Both the position numbers and the translations under genes were made by a program. A stretch of 64,000 nucleotides of DNA from Pectobacterium aroidearum (GTDB lineage Bacteria; Pseudomonadota; Gammaproteobacteria; Enterobacterales; Enterobacteriaceae): positions 2,542,001 to 2,606,000 of the forward strand of contig NZ_CP166097.1 in assembly GCF_041228105.1 (NCBI RefSeq). The letters run 5' to 3'. The notes under the pieces were generated by a model. The model did no database searches, was not told the DNA's origin, and worked only from the letters and a program-made list of their open reading frames with translations. Below, in pieces: positions 10,295 to 19,749 of this stretch (positions are counted from its first letter, which is position 1; each line of letters starts with the position of its first letter).

Positions 10295-11440
10295 TTAGCT
10301 TTCATAGCGAACAACATGTGCTTCCGTCGGTGCGGGAAGCTCCCATTTGGTTAGCATACCTTGCAGTGTTTTATTGCTCAACGTGGTGTCCCGTTTACCG
10401 TTGCGACGCAGTAATTCCTGACGCGGGCGCTCTAGATACACGATCTCCACTTCTGCGCCGTAGGCATAGCACAGATCCAACGTGCGGGTGCGCATTTGCT
10501 GGCTCAGATGCGTGGCATTCCACACGAACGGTTCATGCGTTCGCAGCAGTGAACGTGCTTTATCGGTTGCCCAGTGCACCGCTTTTCCTTCATTCTCGCC
10601 GTGTTTCAACCCCAGTTCTGTTCGCGCATCGTCGAACGAAACCACAGGTAAATCGCGCCGATGCGATCGTACCCAAGTGTCTTTTCCCGCAGCGGGCAAA
10701 CCGCACATCACGGTGACTTTCGATCCCGGCTCCTGAAACAACGGATAGTCTGGATGCACATCAGCACCGCGAAAATAGCTCAGGCGCGTGTGGGCATCGA
10801 CAAACGATCTCGGCTGGCCGTAACAGCCTTCTTCCCGCGCCAGCTCGCGGAACAGCTCAATACTGTCGAGCACTCGTGACTGATCCTGACAGATGCGCCC
10901 ACGCATATCGGCTTCCGCCAGCGTTGCCAGCAGCGGAATGCTTAACTGCCACGATAATTCGCGAATCGTAAAGAGTGGCGACATCCGACGCCGCTCATCT
11001 TCAAGGCAGTAAAACGGCACCTGATGCACCGAAATTAAGCGACAAATCGCTTCCCGAATTGCAAACGGAACGCCGGCATCCCACAGCAGCACCCGAGCAT
11101 CGATGGCGCCTTTGCGTGAATGTCCCGGTTGACCAATTTGCCCTGTCACTGGGTCAATCACTGTCGTGCGGTATTTCGCAACGTCATGCAGCAATGCGGC
11201 AATAAACAAGATTTCCTGCTGCTCGCGAGTGGCCGTCTGGTAATCGGGAAGCTGCAATAGCGATGCGATCACCATCATAGTATGTGTCCAGACATCGCCT
11301 TCACCGTGGTAGCGCGGCTCCTGCGGCGTTTCTTTGGCGCGTTGAAGCACCGGAAACGCGTCCAGACAATCAGCAAAATCTGGCTCTGCGCCAGAAGCGG
11401 GGACCAATCCCCTGATGGTATTCCAATCCATGATTGTCAT
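10295..11440 (-). CDS. HD-domain and P-loop polynucleotide kinase fusion
   Basis: A 381-residue two-domain protein. The N-terminal half is an HD phosphohydrolase: H in GDVWTHTMMV, HD in ALLHDVAKY, further H in QPGHSRKGA and D in EADMRG. The C-terminal ~150 residues are a P-loop kinase of the Pnk type (CGLPAAGKDTW, then SFDDAR and VYLERPRQELLRRN). This architecture fits RNA or DNA end healing: 5'-OH phosphorylation plus phosphate removal. It follows the RNA ligase gene by 5 bp in the same operon. AAGGAG is placed better for the internal ATG at 11431 (MDWNTIRG) than for 11440. The exact substrate is an inference. Confidence 0.82.
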   Translation of the reverse strand: MTIMDWNTIRGLVPASGAEPDFADCLDAFPVLQRAKETPQEPRYHGEGDVWTHTMMVIASLLQLPDYQTATREQQEILFIAALLHDVAKYRTTVIDPVTGQIGQPGHSRKGAIDARVLLWDAGVPFAIREAICRLISVHQVPFYCLEDERRRMSPLFTIRELSWQLSIPLLATLAEADMRGRICQDQSRVLDSIELFRELAREEGCYGQPRSFVDAHTRLSYFRGADVHPDYPLFQEPGSKVTVMCGLPAAGKDTWVRSHRRDLPVVSFDDARTELGLKHGENEGKAVHWATDKARSLLRTHEPFVWNATHLSQQMRTRTLDLCYAYGAEVEIVYLERPRQELLRRNGKRDTTLSNKTLQGMLTKWELPAPTEAHVVRYES

Positions 11441-11445
11441 ACTCC

Positions 11446-12330
11446 TTATTTATCGGGCATGGCGGCGGCGAGTGCATCCAAAGAACGCAGCGTATTCAGC
11501 CCCAGTATTTCCCAGGATACGGTTGGACAAGGTGCGTACAAATCAACGCCTTCAGCCAGTTGGTTCGGCAAAATAGGGCGTCGGGAATGGTGCGAGCCGC
11601 TGTCCAGAATGGTCTGGATGAAGTCATGGCGTACCAGCTTGTAGCGCGCCAGTACCTGTTCATCATCTTCCACCTTCAGATACAGGCCTTCCGAACGATC
11701 CGATTTATCGGTTTGCTGCCAGCACAGCGCGAGCGGCAAACTTTCACGCTGCACGGTGGATTCAAAGACGGTCTTCCAGTCCTGGCTTTTTGCCAGAGAG
11801 CGGAACACCAGCTTCCACAGCAATGCCGGATTTGTTGGCATCTCCCCGGCATAGAGCACCGGAACGGACAACACAGGCGAGCCGGCTAGCATTGCGTGTC
11901 GGCGGGCCGTCGATAAAAAAATGCCGTCACGACGATCGTAAATATCAAACTCATGAAAGTAGTGCGGTAAACGGTCATAAAACACGGAATGCTTGCTGTA
12001 AGCCCATTCGCCGTACATCACGAAGCGGTCTTCCAGTAGCTCAAGAAACCGCATTTCGTGCGCGGTGGCCCAGATCTTGAACTGGTTGAATTGCCGTTCC
12101 CGCGAGCCGCCAGCCAGATAGTGGCCACGCGACTGAAGCAAGAGTTCAGCCGTTTCATTAAAGGACACGCCGCTGTTTGCGCCGTCGATCTTTTCTTCGA
12201 TCACGACGTAACGGCCTGCCAGCGCTTTCAGTGCGATTTGGTCCGACGCATCATCGCCGGGCTGTAAGCGCGAACCTTCCAGATGAGGGGTACGCGGATA
12301 CTTTAATAACGGTATTGAATGTAAATTCAT
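11446..12330 (-). CDS. ATP-dependent RNA ligase family protein
   Basis: 294 residues from the ATG at 12330 (MNLHSIPLLKYPRTPHLEGS). An in-frame upstream ATG at 12369 is less likely. The adenylation motif I is EEKIDGAN (Lys nucleophile). Later motifs are visible as YGEWAYSKHSV (motif III-like), EGLYLKVED (motif IV-like, with the E-G core) and RYKLVRHDF (motif V, K.K-like). It would seal 5'-phosphate/3'-OH RNA nicks left by stress or phage nucleases, after end healing by the adjacent HD-kinase. Both genes are translated in the same direction with 5 bp between them. Confidence 0.82.
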   Translation of the reverse strand: MNLHSIPLLKYPRTPHLEGSRLQPGDDASDQIALKALAGRYVVIEEKIDGANSGVSFNETAELLLQSRGHYLAGGSRERQFNQFKIWATAHEMRFLELLEDRFVMYGEWAYSKHSVFYDRLPHYFHEFDIYDRRDGIFLSTARRHAMLAGSPVLSVPVLYAGEMPTNPALLWKLVFRSLAKSQDWKTVFESTVQRESLPLALCWQQTDKSDRSEGLYLKVEDDEQVLARYKLVRHDFIQTILDSGSHHSRRPILPNQLAEGVDLYAPCPTVSWEILGLNTLRSLDALAAAMPDK

Positions 12331-12829
12331 ATTTTTCGCCTGCTGCGTTATTGGCGCAGCCAGGCCCATCTACGGTAAAAAAGAGGGCCGACGAACGTGT
12401 TCTGGCGCGAGTCAATAGCTGGCCGCTGGCATTCCAGAGGTCAGAGTCGCGGGGGAGGAAGCGGGAGATTCATTCTCTGCTCCGCACAATAGCGGGGAAA
12501 GAAGGGAACTCGTACCGCAGCCAACGCTGGCGCAGACTGCGCCGAATCGAGGCTGCTTAATGCAGTCGTCGGCGGTTAGTGGGAGGCTGACGTACAGGGC
12601 ACTTTGGGGCTCCAAGTAATGCATTGAGGATGAGTAAACGGCGCGATTCTAGCGAAGGAATCCTCCGACAACAAGTTTTTGTATAAAAAATGCTATTCTT
12701 TCCTGTAGTTGTAGAATGCGTTGCTGTGCGTAAACGTGGTAAAAAGGCCAGAGGTTATCCGCGTTAGCGTACTAAGAATAACGCGTGGTGGGATAGGGGA
12801 ATGCACACAATGAATCGTCGAGGAATATA
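12331..12829. other. 499-bp gap upstream of the RNA-repair pair, GC-rich and hairpin-rich
   Basis: There is no convincing ORF. The segment 12,370-12,620 is clearly more GC-rich than its surroundings and holds short dyads such as GGCGCAG/CTGCGCC near 12,530-12,545. It then turns AT-rich near 12,660 with a run that could serve as promoter for the secreted gene at 12,830. It may hold a structured RNA transcribed from the minus strand ahead of the ligase gene. I did not find a canonical tRNA. Confidence 0.35.
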
Positions 12830-13423
12830 ATGAAAATCAGTGTGATAAAGAAAGGGATTGTGGGACTGTTACTGGCGCTGCCGTTGTACGGTGTCGCAGA
12901 GACAAAAGATCCCGATTTGTTCGTCGGCTACACCACGCAGGATTTGACCGATGCATTACCTGCGCAACTGCTGAACATGATTCAGCGAGAAAAAGTGGTC
13001 GATGCGGCAAACCACATGGTGCAGACCGAATATGTCGATCCTACGACAGGCAATAAGGCGCTGGTTTCACTGTATATGCTACCGCCAAACAGCAAGGGCA
13101 CGATTCCCATCGCTTCGACGCCCAGCGATCTGGATGCGGTAATCGCCAGCACGGAAAAAGAGATGCTGCGCCAGCTTATCAAACCCGATCAGCGCGCGGG
13201 GAACATTGACGATGCGACGCCTTTTCGCTGCTTACAAACGATTCTGAACAATAAGGTCCTGCATTCGCTGTGTTCGACGCTGATTAAAGGGCGCGTGCTG
13301 GAAGTGCAGGCCATCAATACGGTCGAAAATATTCAGGATGAAGCCGGGCTGCATAAGGTTATCGGACAGCAGAATGAGTTCGTTATCGGGATGGGAAAAA
13401 CGCTGCTGGCGCTGAAAAAATAA
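12830..13423 (+). CDS. secreted protein of unknown function, 197 aa
   Basis: A Sec signal peptide is clear: basic start KISVIKKG, hydrophobic IVGLLLALPLYG, and a likely cleavage after VAE or GVA near residue 23. The mature part is soluble with two cysteines about 15 residues apart (FRCLQTIL and LHSLCSTL) that could form a disulfide in the periplasm. I recognise no domain. The gene stands alone, with GAGGAATATA before the start and a strong terminator after it. Confidence 0.7.
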   Translation: MKISVIKKGIVGLLLALPLYGVAETKDPDLFVGYTTQDLTDALPAQLLNMIQREKVVDAANHMVQTEYVDPTTGNKALVSLYMLPPNSKGTIPIASTPSDLDAVIASTEKEMLRQLIKPDQRAGNIDDATPFRCLQTILNNKVLHSLCSTLIKGRVLEVQAINTVENIQDEAGLHKVIGQQNEFVIGMGKTLLALKK

Positions 13424-13476
13424 TCAGGCCTGACGCACCAGAACGGGCGTCACGGTGACAGACTCATCAGACCCTA

Positions 13477-13508
13477 AAAGCGAAGACGAGCGCGCCTTCG
13501 CTTTTTTT
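13477..13508 (+). terminator. rho-independent terminator
   Basis: The stem AGCGAAG/CTTCGCT (13479-13502) is followed by a seven-T run. It closes the secreted-protein gene. Confidence 0.85.
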
Positions 13509-13656
13509 GCACCAAAAATCCCTTGATACGCTCTTGCCAGATTCCTGGCGTTCATGCATAACTGCCGGAGCCAGAGAGCCGATACCTGAAATTATCATTA
13601 CGAAAACGTACGCATTACAAACAATTTTCATCACGAAACGACACCGGATAAACCTT

Positions 13657-14721
13657 ATGCTTTTGTTACTCGTTTTGGCTGTGATTGCAGTGGTCGTTTA
13701 CGGCTGGTTAAAGCAGCCACAATATGTGTCACCAGAGGTAGAACCCCAACCGGAAAACCCACTCTTTCGCGATGGTGCGTTTCATAACCCGGTCGCCCGC
13801 CCAACGGTGGCGAGTCAGAACCGCTGGGCTCTGCTGTACCGCTTTCTTTTTGAGAAAGATGCTGGTGCATTGCCCGATACCCGCCTGCCGTCGGAAAAGA
13901 CCGATCTGCATCAGTTAAGTAAAACGGAAAACGTCATTATTTGGATGGGACATTCCAGCTATTTTATTCAACTGGAAGGGAAAACTTTCCTGCTGGATCC
14001 GGTATTTAGCGACAACGCTTCACCAGTGCCGCGTACTAATATCGCCTTCAAAGGCAGCAATGTGTATTCACCGGAAGACGTTCCCGAAATCGACTATCTG
14101 TTGATTACCCACGATCACTGGGATCATCTGGATTACCCCACTCTGAATGCGCTACGCGGAAAAATACGCCGCATCGTCACGCCAACCGGTGTGGGTTCCT
14201 ATTTTGTAAAGTGGGGTTTCCCACAGAAAGATATTACGGAAGGTGGCTGGTTCAGCAACCTGAAAGAGAACGGGATAGAAATTCATGTGCTGCCGACACA
14301 GCATTTTTCCGGCCGACTCCTCAAGCATAACCAAACGCTGTGGGGATCGTTTGCGTTGATCACGCGACAGCATCGGTTGTATCTCGGCGGGGACAGCGGC
14401 TATGGCGCACACTACAAAGAGATCGCCGCGCGTCTGGGCGGGTTCGATATCGCGATACTGGAATGCGGACAATACGATCGGGACTGGCCTCATGTGCACA
14501 TGACGCCGGAAGAGAGCGCACTGGCTGCCAATGATTTGCGGGCTAAAGCGGTACTACCGAGCCATAACAGCAAATTTAAGTTGGCGCACCACCGCTGGAA
14601 CGATCCGTTGGAGCGTATTTCGCAGGCGAGTGAAAATCAGGACTGGCGGCTGATGACGCCGCGCATTGGTGAACGTGTTCAGGTTGATAACCCGCAGCAG
14701 TCGTTTAGTCAGTGGTGGTAG
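13657..14721 (+). CDS. membrane-anchored metallo-beta-lactamase-fold hydrolase (NAPE-PLD-like)
   Basis: 354 residues from the ATG at 13657. An upstream in-frame ATG at 13507 lies inside the preceding terminator and is rejected. It opens with an N-terminal anchor (LLLLVLAVIAVVVYGWL). The metallo-beta-lactamase signature is THDHWDHLDYPT (HXHXDH), with later ligands in LPTQHFSGR, GDSGYG and LPSHNSKF. The layout is that of the UlaG/NAPE-PLD-like group acting on phosphodiesters or lactones. The active site should face the periplasm, given the anchor. The substrate is unknown. Confidence 0.78.
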   Translation: MLLLLVLAVIAVVVYGWLKQPQYVSPEVEPQPENPLFRDGAFHNPVARPTVASQNRWALLYRFLFEKDAGALPDTRLPSEKTDLHQLSKTENVIIWMGHSSYFIQLEGKTFLLDPVFSDNASPVPRTNIAFKGSNVYSPEDVPEIDYLLITHDHWDHLDYPTLNALRGKIRRIVTPTGVGSYFVKWGFPQKDITEGGWFSNLKENGIEIHVLPTQHFSGRLLKHNQTLWGSFALITRQHRLYLGGDSGYGAHYKEIAARLGGFDIAILECGQYDRDWPHVHMTPEESALAANDLRAKAVLPSHNSKFKLAHHRWNDPLERISQASENQDWRLMTPRIGERVQVDNPQQSFSQWW

Positions 14722-14900
14722 CACTAAGGTTCGTATGAGCGGGAATCACTGTGCTGCAAACATAATACGTAGGCGTTATTCGGGGTTATTAATGAAATGA
14801 CCCGTGTTGAGTGACAAACAGAATGGCTGCTCCCACCCGTCTGGATAGACGTTGAGATAGGTGGAAACAGACCACTTTTGATAAATACCGCCATTCCCGA

Positions 14901-16136
14901 TTATGCCGCGCAGCGCATTTCCAGCGTAAAGCGGCAGCCTTTTTCTGAGCTTTCGACCGCCATGTTCCACCCCAGATGCTCCACGATGCGCTGCACAATG
15001 GATAAGCCAAGCCCTTCGCCACTTTCACGTGAGCTAGGCAGAAAACGTTGAAATTGCTGCGGGTCGATGCTGGGCGGCAGGCCTGGCCCGGTGTCAGAAA
15101 TGATCAGAGTTGTGCCATGCAGGGCAATGCGCACTTCGCCTTCATCCGTGTACTGGCAGGCATTGCGCAGTAGATTCCAGACCACACTGCGCGCCAGTTC
15201 GGCATTGGTGTGCACATGGACGTTTTGCGGGACATCCAGTGTGAGTGCCACCGGCTTTTTCGCCAGCCAGGGGTGGCAACGCGTGATGCATTCCTCGAAC
15301 AATGGACGTAGAGGCACGTCGGCGAGAGGTAAGGTTTGCGGATCGCGCGAAAGCAGCAACAGGCAAGTCAACTGGCGTTGCATTTCCTGCGTAGTGCGCA
15401 CGATGCGCTCAGCACTAGGCATCAGGTGACTACCGGTAGGCAATTGGTGCACGATGGTTTCCGCCGCACCGCCAATGATGGCCAGCGGTGTGCGCAATTC
15501 ATGGCTGGCATCGCTCACAAAGCATCGCTCTCGCTGCAGAAACCGCTCCAGCTCATCGCTGTGTTGCGCAAATGCGCGCGCGAGCACGCCGATTTCGTCA
15601 CTAGAATCCTGAAAAGGGAAGGGTTTTTGCTTGCGTTGCACGACGTCGGCCAAGCGTGTGATGGGAACGGTAACGCGTGCTGAAGTCAGTCGTCCAATCC
15701 AGAACGCACACAGAATGCACAGCAAGATGACCAGCGGCGCGAAGCCGTCAATCATGTACTCCAGATACTCGTAATCCTTACCATCCTGCAACAGGTAGTA
15801 GCGCCGATCGTTGAGTTCAAACACAAGCAGGTGCCAGCCAGCGGGTTTTTCCATGCGGTGGTAGCCCGGTGCGTACTGACGCAGAACATCGGGCGCGCTC
15901 TGCGCATCATAGAGCAGATTACCTTCAGGCATGATAGGGGTGATGCCTTTGGTAATATCAGCCTCCAGCCGAGGCTGCACCTCGTTGCGCAGATTCTCCG
16001 AGATCACATAGGCTCTCAATTCATCGTAGTCGAGTTGATCCGCGACAACCACAAATGCCATAACGGCTACCATCAGCAGCACGAAGGAAACCATAATGCG
16101 CGTCTTGAGCGTCACCTGTTGGTAAATGGATTTCAT
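14901..16136 (-). CDS. sensor histidine kinase of an OmpR-type two-component system
   Basis: 411 residues: a membrane helix near residues 12-30, a periplasmic sensor of about 100 residues, a second helix (APLVILLCILCAFWIG), HAMP, then the H-box FVSDASHELRTPLAII. An N-box NLLRNACQYT and G-boxes DTGPGLPP and GEGLGLSI follow. It phosphorylates the response regulator encoded 25 bp upstream. The divergent eptA gene suggests control of lipid A modification, as for PmrB or similar kinases. The sensor domain lacks an obvious PmrB iron-binding ExxE, so the signal is open. Confidence 0.85.
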   Translation of the reverse strand: MKSIYQQVTLKTRIMVSFVLLMVAVMAFVVVADQLDYDELRAYVISENLRNEVQPRLEADITKGITPIMPEGNLLYDAQSAPDVLRQYAPGYHRMEKPAGWHLLVFELNDRRYYLLQDGKDYEYLEYMIDGFAPLVILLCILCAFWIGRLTSARVTVPITRLADVVQRKQKPFPFQDSSDEIGVLARAFAQHSDELERFLQRERCFVSDASHELRTPLAIIGGAAETIVHQLPTGSHLMPSAERIVRTTQEMQRQLTCLLLLSRDPQTLPLADVPLRPLFEECITRCHPWLAKKPVALTLDVPQNVHVHTNAELARSVVWNLLRNACQYTDEGEVRIALHGTTLIISDTGPGLPPSIDPQQFQRFLPSSRESGEGLGLSIVQRIVEHLGWNMAVESSEKGCRFTLEMRCAA

Positions 16137-16161
16137 GATGATTACTCTGCCCTTTATATGA

Positions 16162-16857
16162 TTATTCCGGTGCAGCCTTTTCAGGCTTATGCAGGCGTAA
16201 ACCTACGCCATGCACCGTTTCTATCAGCGCAGATGTGAAGTTTTTGTCAATCCGCTGACGCAAGTCATGAATGTGTGTGCGCAAAGCGCCACTGTCAGGT
16301 GGTTCGTCGCCCCAAAGTAAGTACTCCATCTCCTGTTTTTTAACGACATCAGGTGCGGATCGTATCAGGCACAGCAGCAATTTATGCGTGGTAGGGGTCA
16401 GGTTGATAGTGTGGCCCTGTCGCTGGGCCTGTGGGGCACGGGTGTCCACCTGTAGATCTTCCCAGACTAGCGTGCCTTGCACCTGTCGGCCTTGGGAGCG
16501 GCGCACCAGTGCCTTGATACGCGCGTCCAGTTCCTTGAGTGAAAAGGGTTTCACCAGATAATCGTCAGCGCCCAGGGCAAGGCCCTGCACGCGGTCATCT
16601 ATCGGATCGCGTGCGGTCAGCATCAACACCGGTACCGGGTTTTGAAATTCCTGGCGGAGTTTTCGGCACAGCGTCATGCCGTCCAGTCGCGGTAGCATCA
16701 GGTCCAACAAAATGGCGTCGTAATCATTTTGCGTGGCCATACGCAGACCAGTGGCACCATCGCGTGCATCATCCAGCACATAGCCCAGCGGCTCGAAAAA
16801 TTCGTATAGGTTGGCCACCAACTCCGGGTTGTCTTCGATGATGAGCAGACGTGTCAT
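16162..16857 (-). CDS. OmpR/PhoB-family response regulator
   Basis: 231 residues from the ATG at 16857 (MTRLLIIEDNPE); the longer reading from 16917 adds unrelated residues. The receiver has the acidic pair in IIEDN, the phospho-Asp in AILLDLMLPRLDG, T in MLTARD and K in YLVKPF. A winged-helix DNA-binding domain ends in LIETVHGVGLRL. It is partner of the kinase just downstream and is divergent from eptA, with 117 bp of shared promoter region, so eptA is the likely target. Confidence 0.88.
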   Translation of the reverse strand: MTRLLIIEDNPELVANLYEFFEPLGYVLDDARDGATGLRMATQNDYDAILLDLMLPRLDGMTLCRKLRQEFQNPVPVLMLTARDPIDDRVQGLALGADDYLVKPFSLKELDARIKALVRRSQGRQVQGTLVWEDLQVDTRAPQAQRQGHTINLTPTTHKLLLCLIRSAPDVVKKQEMEYLLWGDEPPDSGALRTHIHDLRQRIDKNFTSALIETVHGVGLRLHKPEKAAPE

Positions 16858-16974
16858 AGTAAGCAGACTTATAGATAAATAATCGAAATTATAAATAGAT
16901 AATCGATATCCTAACAACTTCCTGACATACGCTTTTTGATACTACGCGCACTTTCAACTCATTGGGGATTGCGC

Positions 16975-18624
16975 GTGTTTCAACGTCTGTCATCCTTGCG
17001 GCTCAACCCGATACAACTGACTTGGGTAGCCGCTCTGTTCTTTACCACCATTGGCAACGTTGGACTGTGGCAAATGCTATGGTCCAAAGTGGAGATTAAC
17101 AGCCTGCACAGCTTGCTGTTTTTCATCAGCCTACCGGTTTTCTTTTTCTGTCTTATCAACCTGTTGCTTACGCCCGTTCTGGCATTACCTTACGTGCGCA
17201 AGCCGCTATTGGCACTATTGGTCGTCATCAGCGCCAGCTGCAGTTACTTCATGTTCAACTATAACGTGCTGATCGATCGCAGCATGGTGCAGAACGTCTT
17301 CGAGACCAATCAGGCAGAACTCGCCTCGTACTTTTCAATTCCCTTGCTGCTCACCATTCTTGTACTGGGTGTGCTACCTGCGGCGGTGATGGTTTGTTTA
17401 CCCACCAAACAGACTGAGCATCCCTTGCAAAACGCGCTATGGTGGCTGGGCAATGTACTGGTGACATTCGTCGTGCTGGCTGCGGTGACGATGCTGTTCT
17501 ACAAGGACTACGCCTCGTTGCTGCGCAACAACCTGCAAATCAGGGATCAAGTGCTACCCTTCAATTTTGTGCGTAACACCAACGGCTACCTGAAACGCTA
17601 CCTGAAACGCACGACATCTCAGCTGTTGCGAACTGTGGCAGAAGATGCCACGCGCCCTGAGACCGGGGAGCGGCCCAAACTCGTGATTGCCGTGGTGGGG
17701 GAAACCGCGCGGGCACAGAACTTTCAGCTTAATGGTTATCCGCGAGCGACCAATCCATCTCTGTCGCAGCGTGAAAACATCATCAGTTTCAAAAACGTCT
17801 CATCCTGTGGCACGGCTACGGCCATTTCACTGCCCTGTATGTTCTCCCGTATGACTCGTACGCAATACGATGAAGTACGTGCAGCGACGGAAGAGAACCT
17901 GCTCGATATCCTGCGACGCACCGGTGTGCAAATACTTTGGCGAAACAACAATAATGGCGGTTGTAAAGGCGTGTGCGAGCGCGTGCCCACCGATGACATG
18001 CCGATACTGAAAATTACTGAACAATGCGTCAACAAGGACGGTACCTGTTATGACGACGTACTACTGCACCAACTCAGTTCACGCATTGATGCCATGTCGG
18101 GCGACGCATTAATCGTGCTGCACCAGTTGGGCAGTCATGGGCCAACCTATTTCGAACGTTATCCGGCGCAGGAAAAAATCTTCAGCCCCACCTGTGATAG
18201 CAACCAGATTCAGAAGTGCAGCAACGAAGCGCTGACCAACACTTACGACAATACGCTGGTCTACACCGATCGGATGTTGGGTAAAACCATCGATTTGTTG
18301 CAACGCTATTCGGGGCAACGTGATGTAGCCATGATCTACCTTTCCGATCACGGTGAGTCCTTAGGTGAGCGCGGGATCTACCTGCATGGCACTCCATACC
18401 TGATTGCGCCTAAAGAGCAAACGCAGGTGCCCATGGTGATGTGGTTCTCACCGAAATTTGTGCAAGATGCTGGTTTCAATCTTGCCTGCCTGCGTAATAA
18501 CGCGGACAACAAAGATTACAGTCACGACAATTTTTATCACTCCATGCTGGGCTTATTTGGTGTTCACAGCCGCGTATACCAACCCGAACTGGATGTGTTT
18601 TCGCCATGTCGTGAGGCGATTTGA
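16975..18624 (+). CDS. eptA: lipid A phosphoethanolamine transferase EptA-like
   Basis: 549 residues from the GTG at 16975, which has GGGGA seven bases upstream; a TTG at 16936 would add 13 residues. Five N-terminal membrane helices precede a periplasmic alkaline-phosphatase-fold domain. Catalytic Thr and metal motifs are VVGETARAQNF, SCGTATAISLPCMFS (nucleophile Thr) and YLSDHGESLGE, plus a lone LHG. Paired cysteines for disulfides are present (GGCKGVCERV, CVNKDGTCYDD). It transfers phosphoethanolamine to lipid A at the outer face of the inner membrane, giving cationic-peptide resistance. The length and sequence match the EptA group well. Confidence 0.9.
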   Translation: MFQRLSSLRLNPIQLTWVAALFFTTIGNVGLWQMLWSKVEINSLHSLLFFISLPVFFFCLINLLLTPVLALPYVRKPLLALLVVISASCSYFMFNYNVLIDRSMVQNVFETNQAELASYFSIPLLLTILVLGVLPAAVMVCLPTKQTEHPLQNALWWLGNVLVTFVVLAAVTMLFYKDYASLLRNNLQIRDQVLPFNFVRNTNGYLKRYLKRTTSQLLRTVAEDATRPETGERPKLVIAVVGETARAQNFQLNGYPRATNPSLSQRENIISFKNVSSCGTATAISLPCMFSRMTRTQYDEVRAATEENLLDILRRTGVQILWRNNNNGGCKGVCERVPTDDMPILKITEQCVNKDGTCYDDVLLHQLSSRIDAMSGDALIVLHQLGSHGPTYFERYPAQEKIFSPTCDSNQIQKCSNEALTNTYDNTLVYTDRMLGKTIDLLQRYSGQRDVAMIYLSDHGESLGERGIYLHGTPYLIAPKEQTQVPMVMWFSPKFVQDAGFNLACLRNNADNKDYSHDNFYHSMLGLFGVHSRVYQPELDVFSPCREAI

Positions 18625-18675
18625 GTTGTTTCGTTACTCAGCCGTTAGCCTATTCACTCTCATAAGGAGTATCTT

Positions 18676-18927
18676 GTGTCAAAAATCAACGTGGAAAAAT
18701 TCGCTGCTGGAAGTCTGGAAAACAGTTTTGGTGTGCCCGCATTCGCCGTAAACATGCTTGCTCAGATTTTGCCAGCGTCTGCAATGAGTGAACTTGCGAG
18801 TCGAGGTATAGACATCCAGGCTATTCTCAGCGCCAACAAACTGGGTACGCTATATTCCTCTTCGTTCGAGGTGACCGAGGAGGGAGTGCAAAAAACAATC
18901 ATCATATCCGTTACCACAAGCGGGTGA
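18676..18927 (+). CDS. small hypothetical protein, 83 aa
   Basis: The GTG start lies five to six bases after AAGGAGT, a strong ribosome site. The product is small, soluble and helical at its start (MLAQILPASAMSELASRGI), ending in a beta-like segment VQKTIIISVTTSG. The family is not recognised. It lies 51 bp after eptA on the same strand and may be co-transcribed with it. Confidence 0.5.
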   Translation: MSKINVEKFAAGSLENSFGVPAFAVNMLAQILPASAMSELASRGIDIQAILSANKLGTLYSSSFEVTEEGVQKTIIISVTTSG

Positions 18928-18991
18928 TAAGTCCCACTCCCGTCAACGTCCCTGAGTCACTGTCGCAACGAGTGTGAAGTCACCAGCCGCG

Positions 18992-19124
18992 TCTCATTTT
19001 TGACTGCACTGCCATGAGATAAAATGAGACGCCATGAAAAGAAAAATCCACGCAGTTGCGTGGGTTTTTTGAGGTTTGTCAGTCTTCATGCGATGCTGTG
19101 AGATCGCATGAGACAACAGAAGCT
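18992..19124. repeat. att-like repeat, copy A
   Basis: This is one of three related blocks (A here, B at 24854-24992, C at 55011-55157). It shares CTCATTTTTGACTGC and CATGAGATAA with copy C. All three share the stem AATCCACGCA/TGCGTGG(A/G)TT (a terminator in its own right here at 19044-19070) and GATCGCATGAGACAA. Copy A carries the arm of copy C on its left side, so it resembles the right end of an earlier integration rather than the left end of a new one. A truncated gene starts immediately to its right. Confidence 0.75.
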
Positions 19125-19524
19125 TCATGTGCGCGTCACACATCTCACTTCCGTTGCTGACTCTGCACTTCCTCCTGATAACTTGCCTGCATCAGGAGAT
19201 GAAGTCGTCCTCGATATTGTTCTCGGTCCGCGTACTGACTGGTTTACGACAGAAGCACCGCATTTACTGCAAAATAAGAACTGGAAGGTTTCACCGAAAC
19301 CAAACTGCGTTGTAATGCGCCTGACAGTTGATCAACCAATCAAAAGGACCATTGTTCATGAGCTTCCCAGTGAAGGCGTCGTACCCGGTTCTGTCCAGGT
19401 CCCTCCGAGTGGTCAGCCCGTGCTTTTTCTGGCAGATCATCCGCAGACCGGAGGTTATCCGGTTGTCGGTGCATTGCGTCCTATCATCTGGACCTTGCAG
19501 GACAAATTCCTCCAGGGGCAATAG
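19120..19524 (+). pseudogene. 3' remnant of a biotin-dependent carboxyltransferase (PxpC/KipA-like)
   Basis: About 134 codons read as the C-terminal part of the PxpC (5-oxoprolinase subunit C)/urea-amidolyase family: GSVQVPPSGQPVLFLADHPQ followed by TGGYPVVGALRPI is the family signature. The upstream half is missing. The homologous reading begins directly at the edge of repeat copy A, as if recombination there removed the rest. An ATG inside the repeat could allow translation but would give a partial domain. Confidence 0.72.
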
Positions 19525-19749
19525 CGCGTTTTAATGTTATCCACTCATATGAAGAATATTTTCCCTCTCTGCCTTAACGCACAGTGTAGTGACATAGGAA
19601 CGTCGGATCGGCAAGCTAACCATACTCATCTACGTTTCCTATGAGCGTCGCATTAATGAAAATATTTATTTGCGAATAATAACGTTTTGAAAATCATCAA
19701 CGTTCTATGGTGTTGCCTGAAAATTTACTGACCCGAAAACGTGGAAACA

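Noticed and set aside
12370..12660. tRNA gene near the RNA-repair pair
   Set aside because: I found no canonical TPsiC arm and anticodon arm in proper spacing; kept only as a possible structured RNA.
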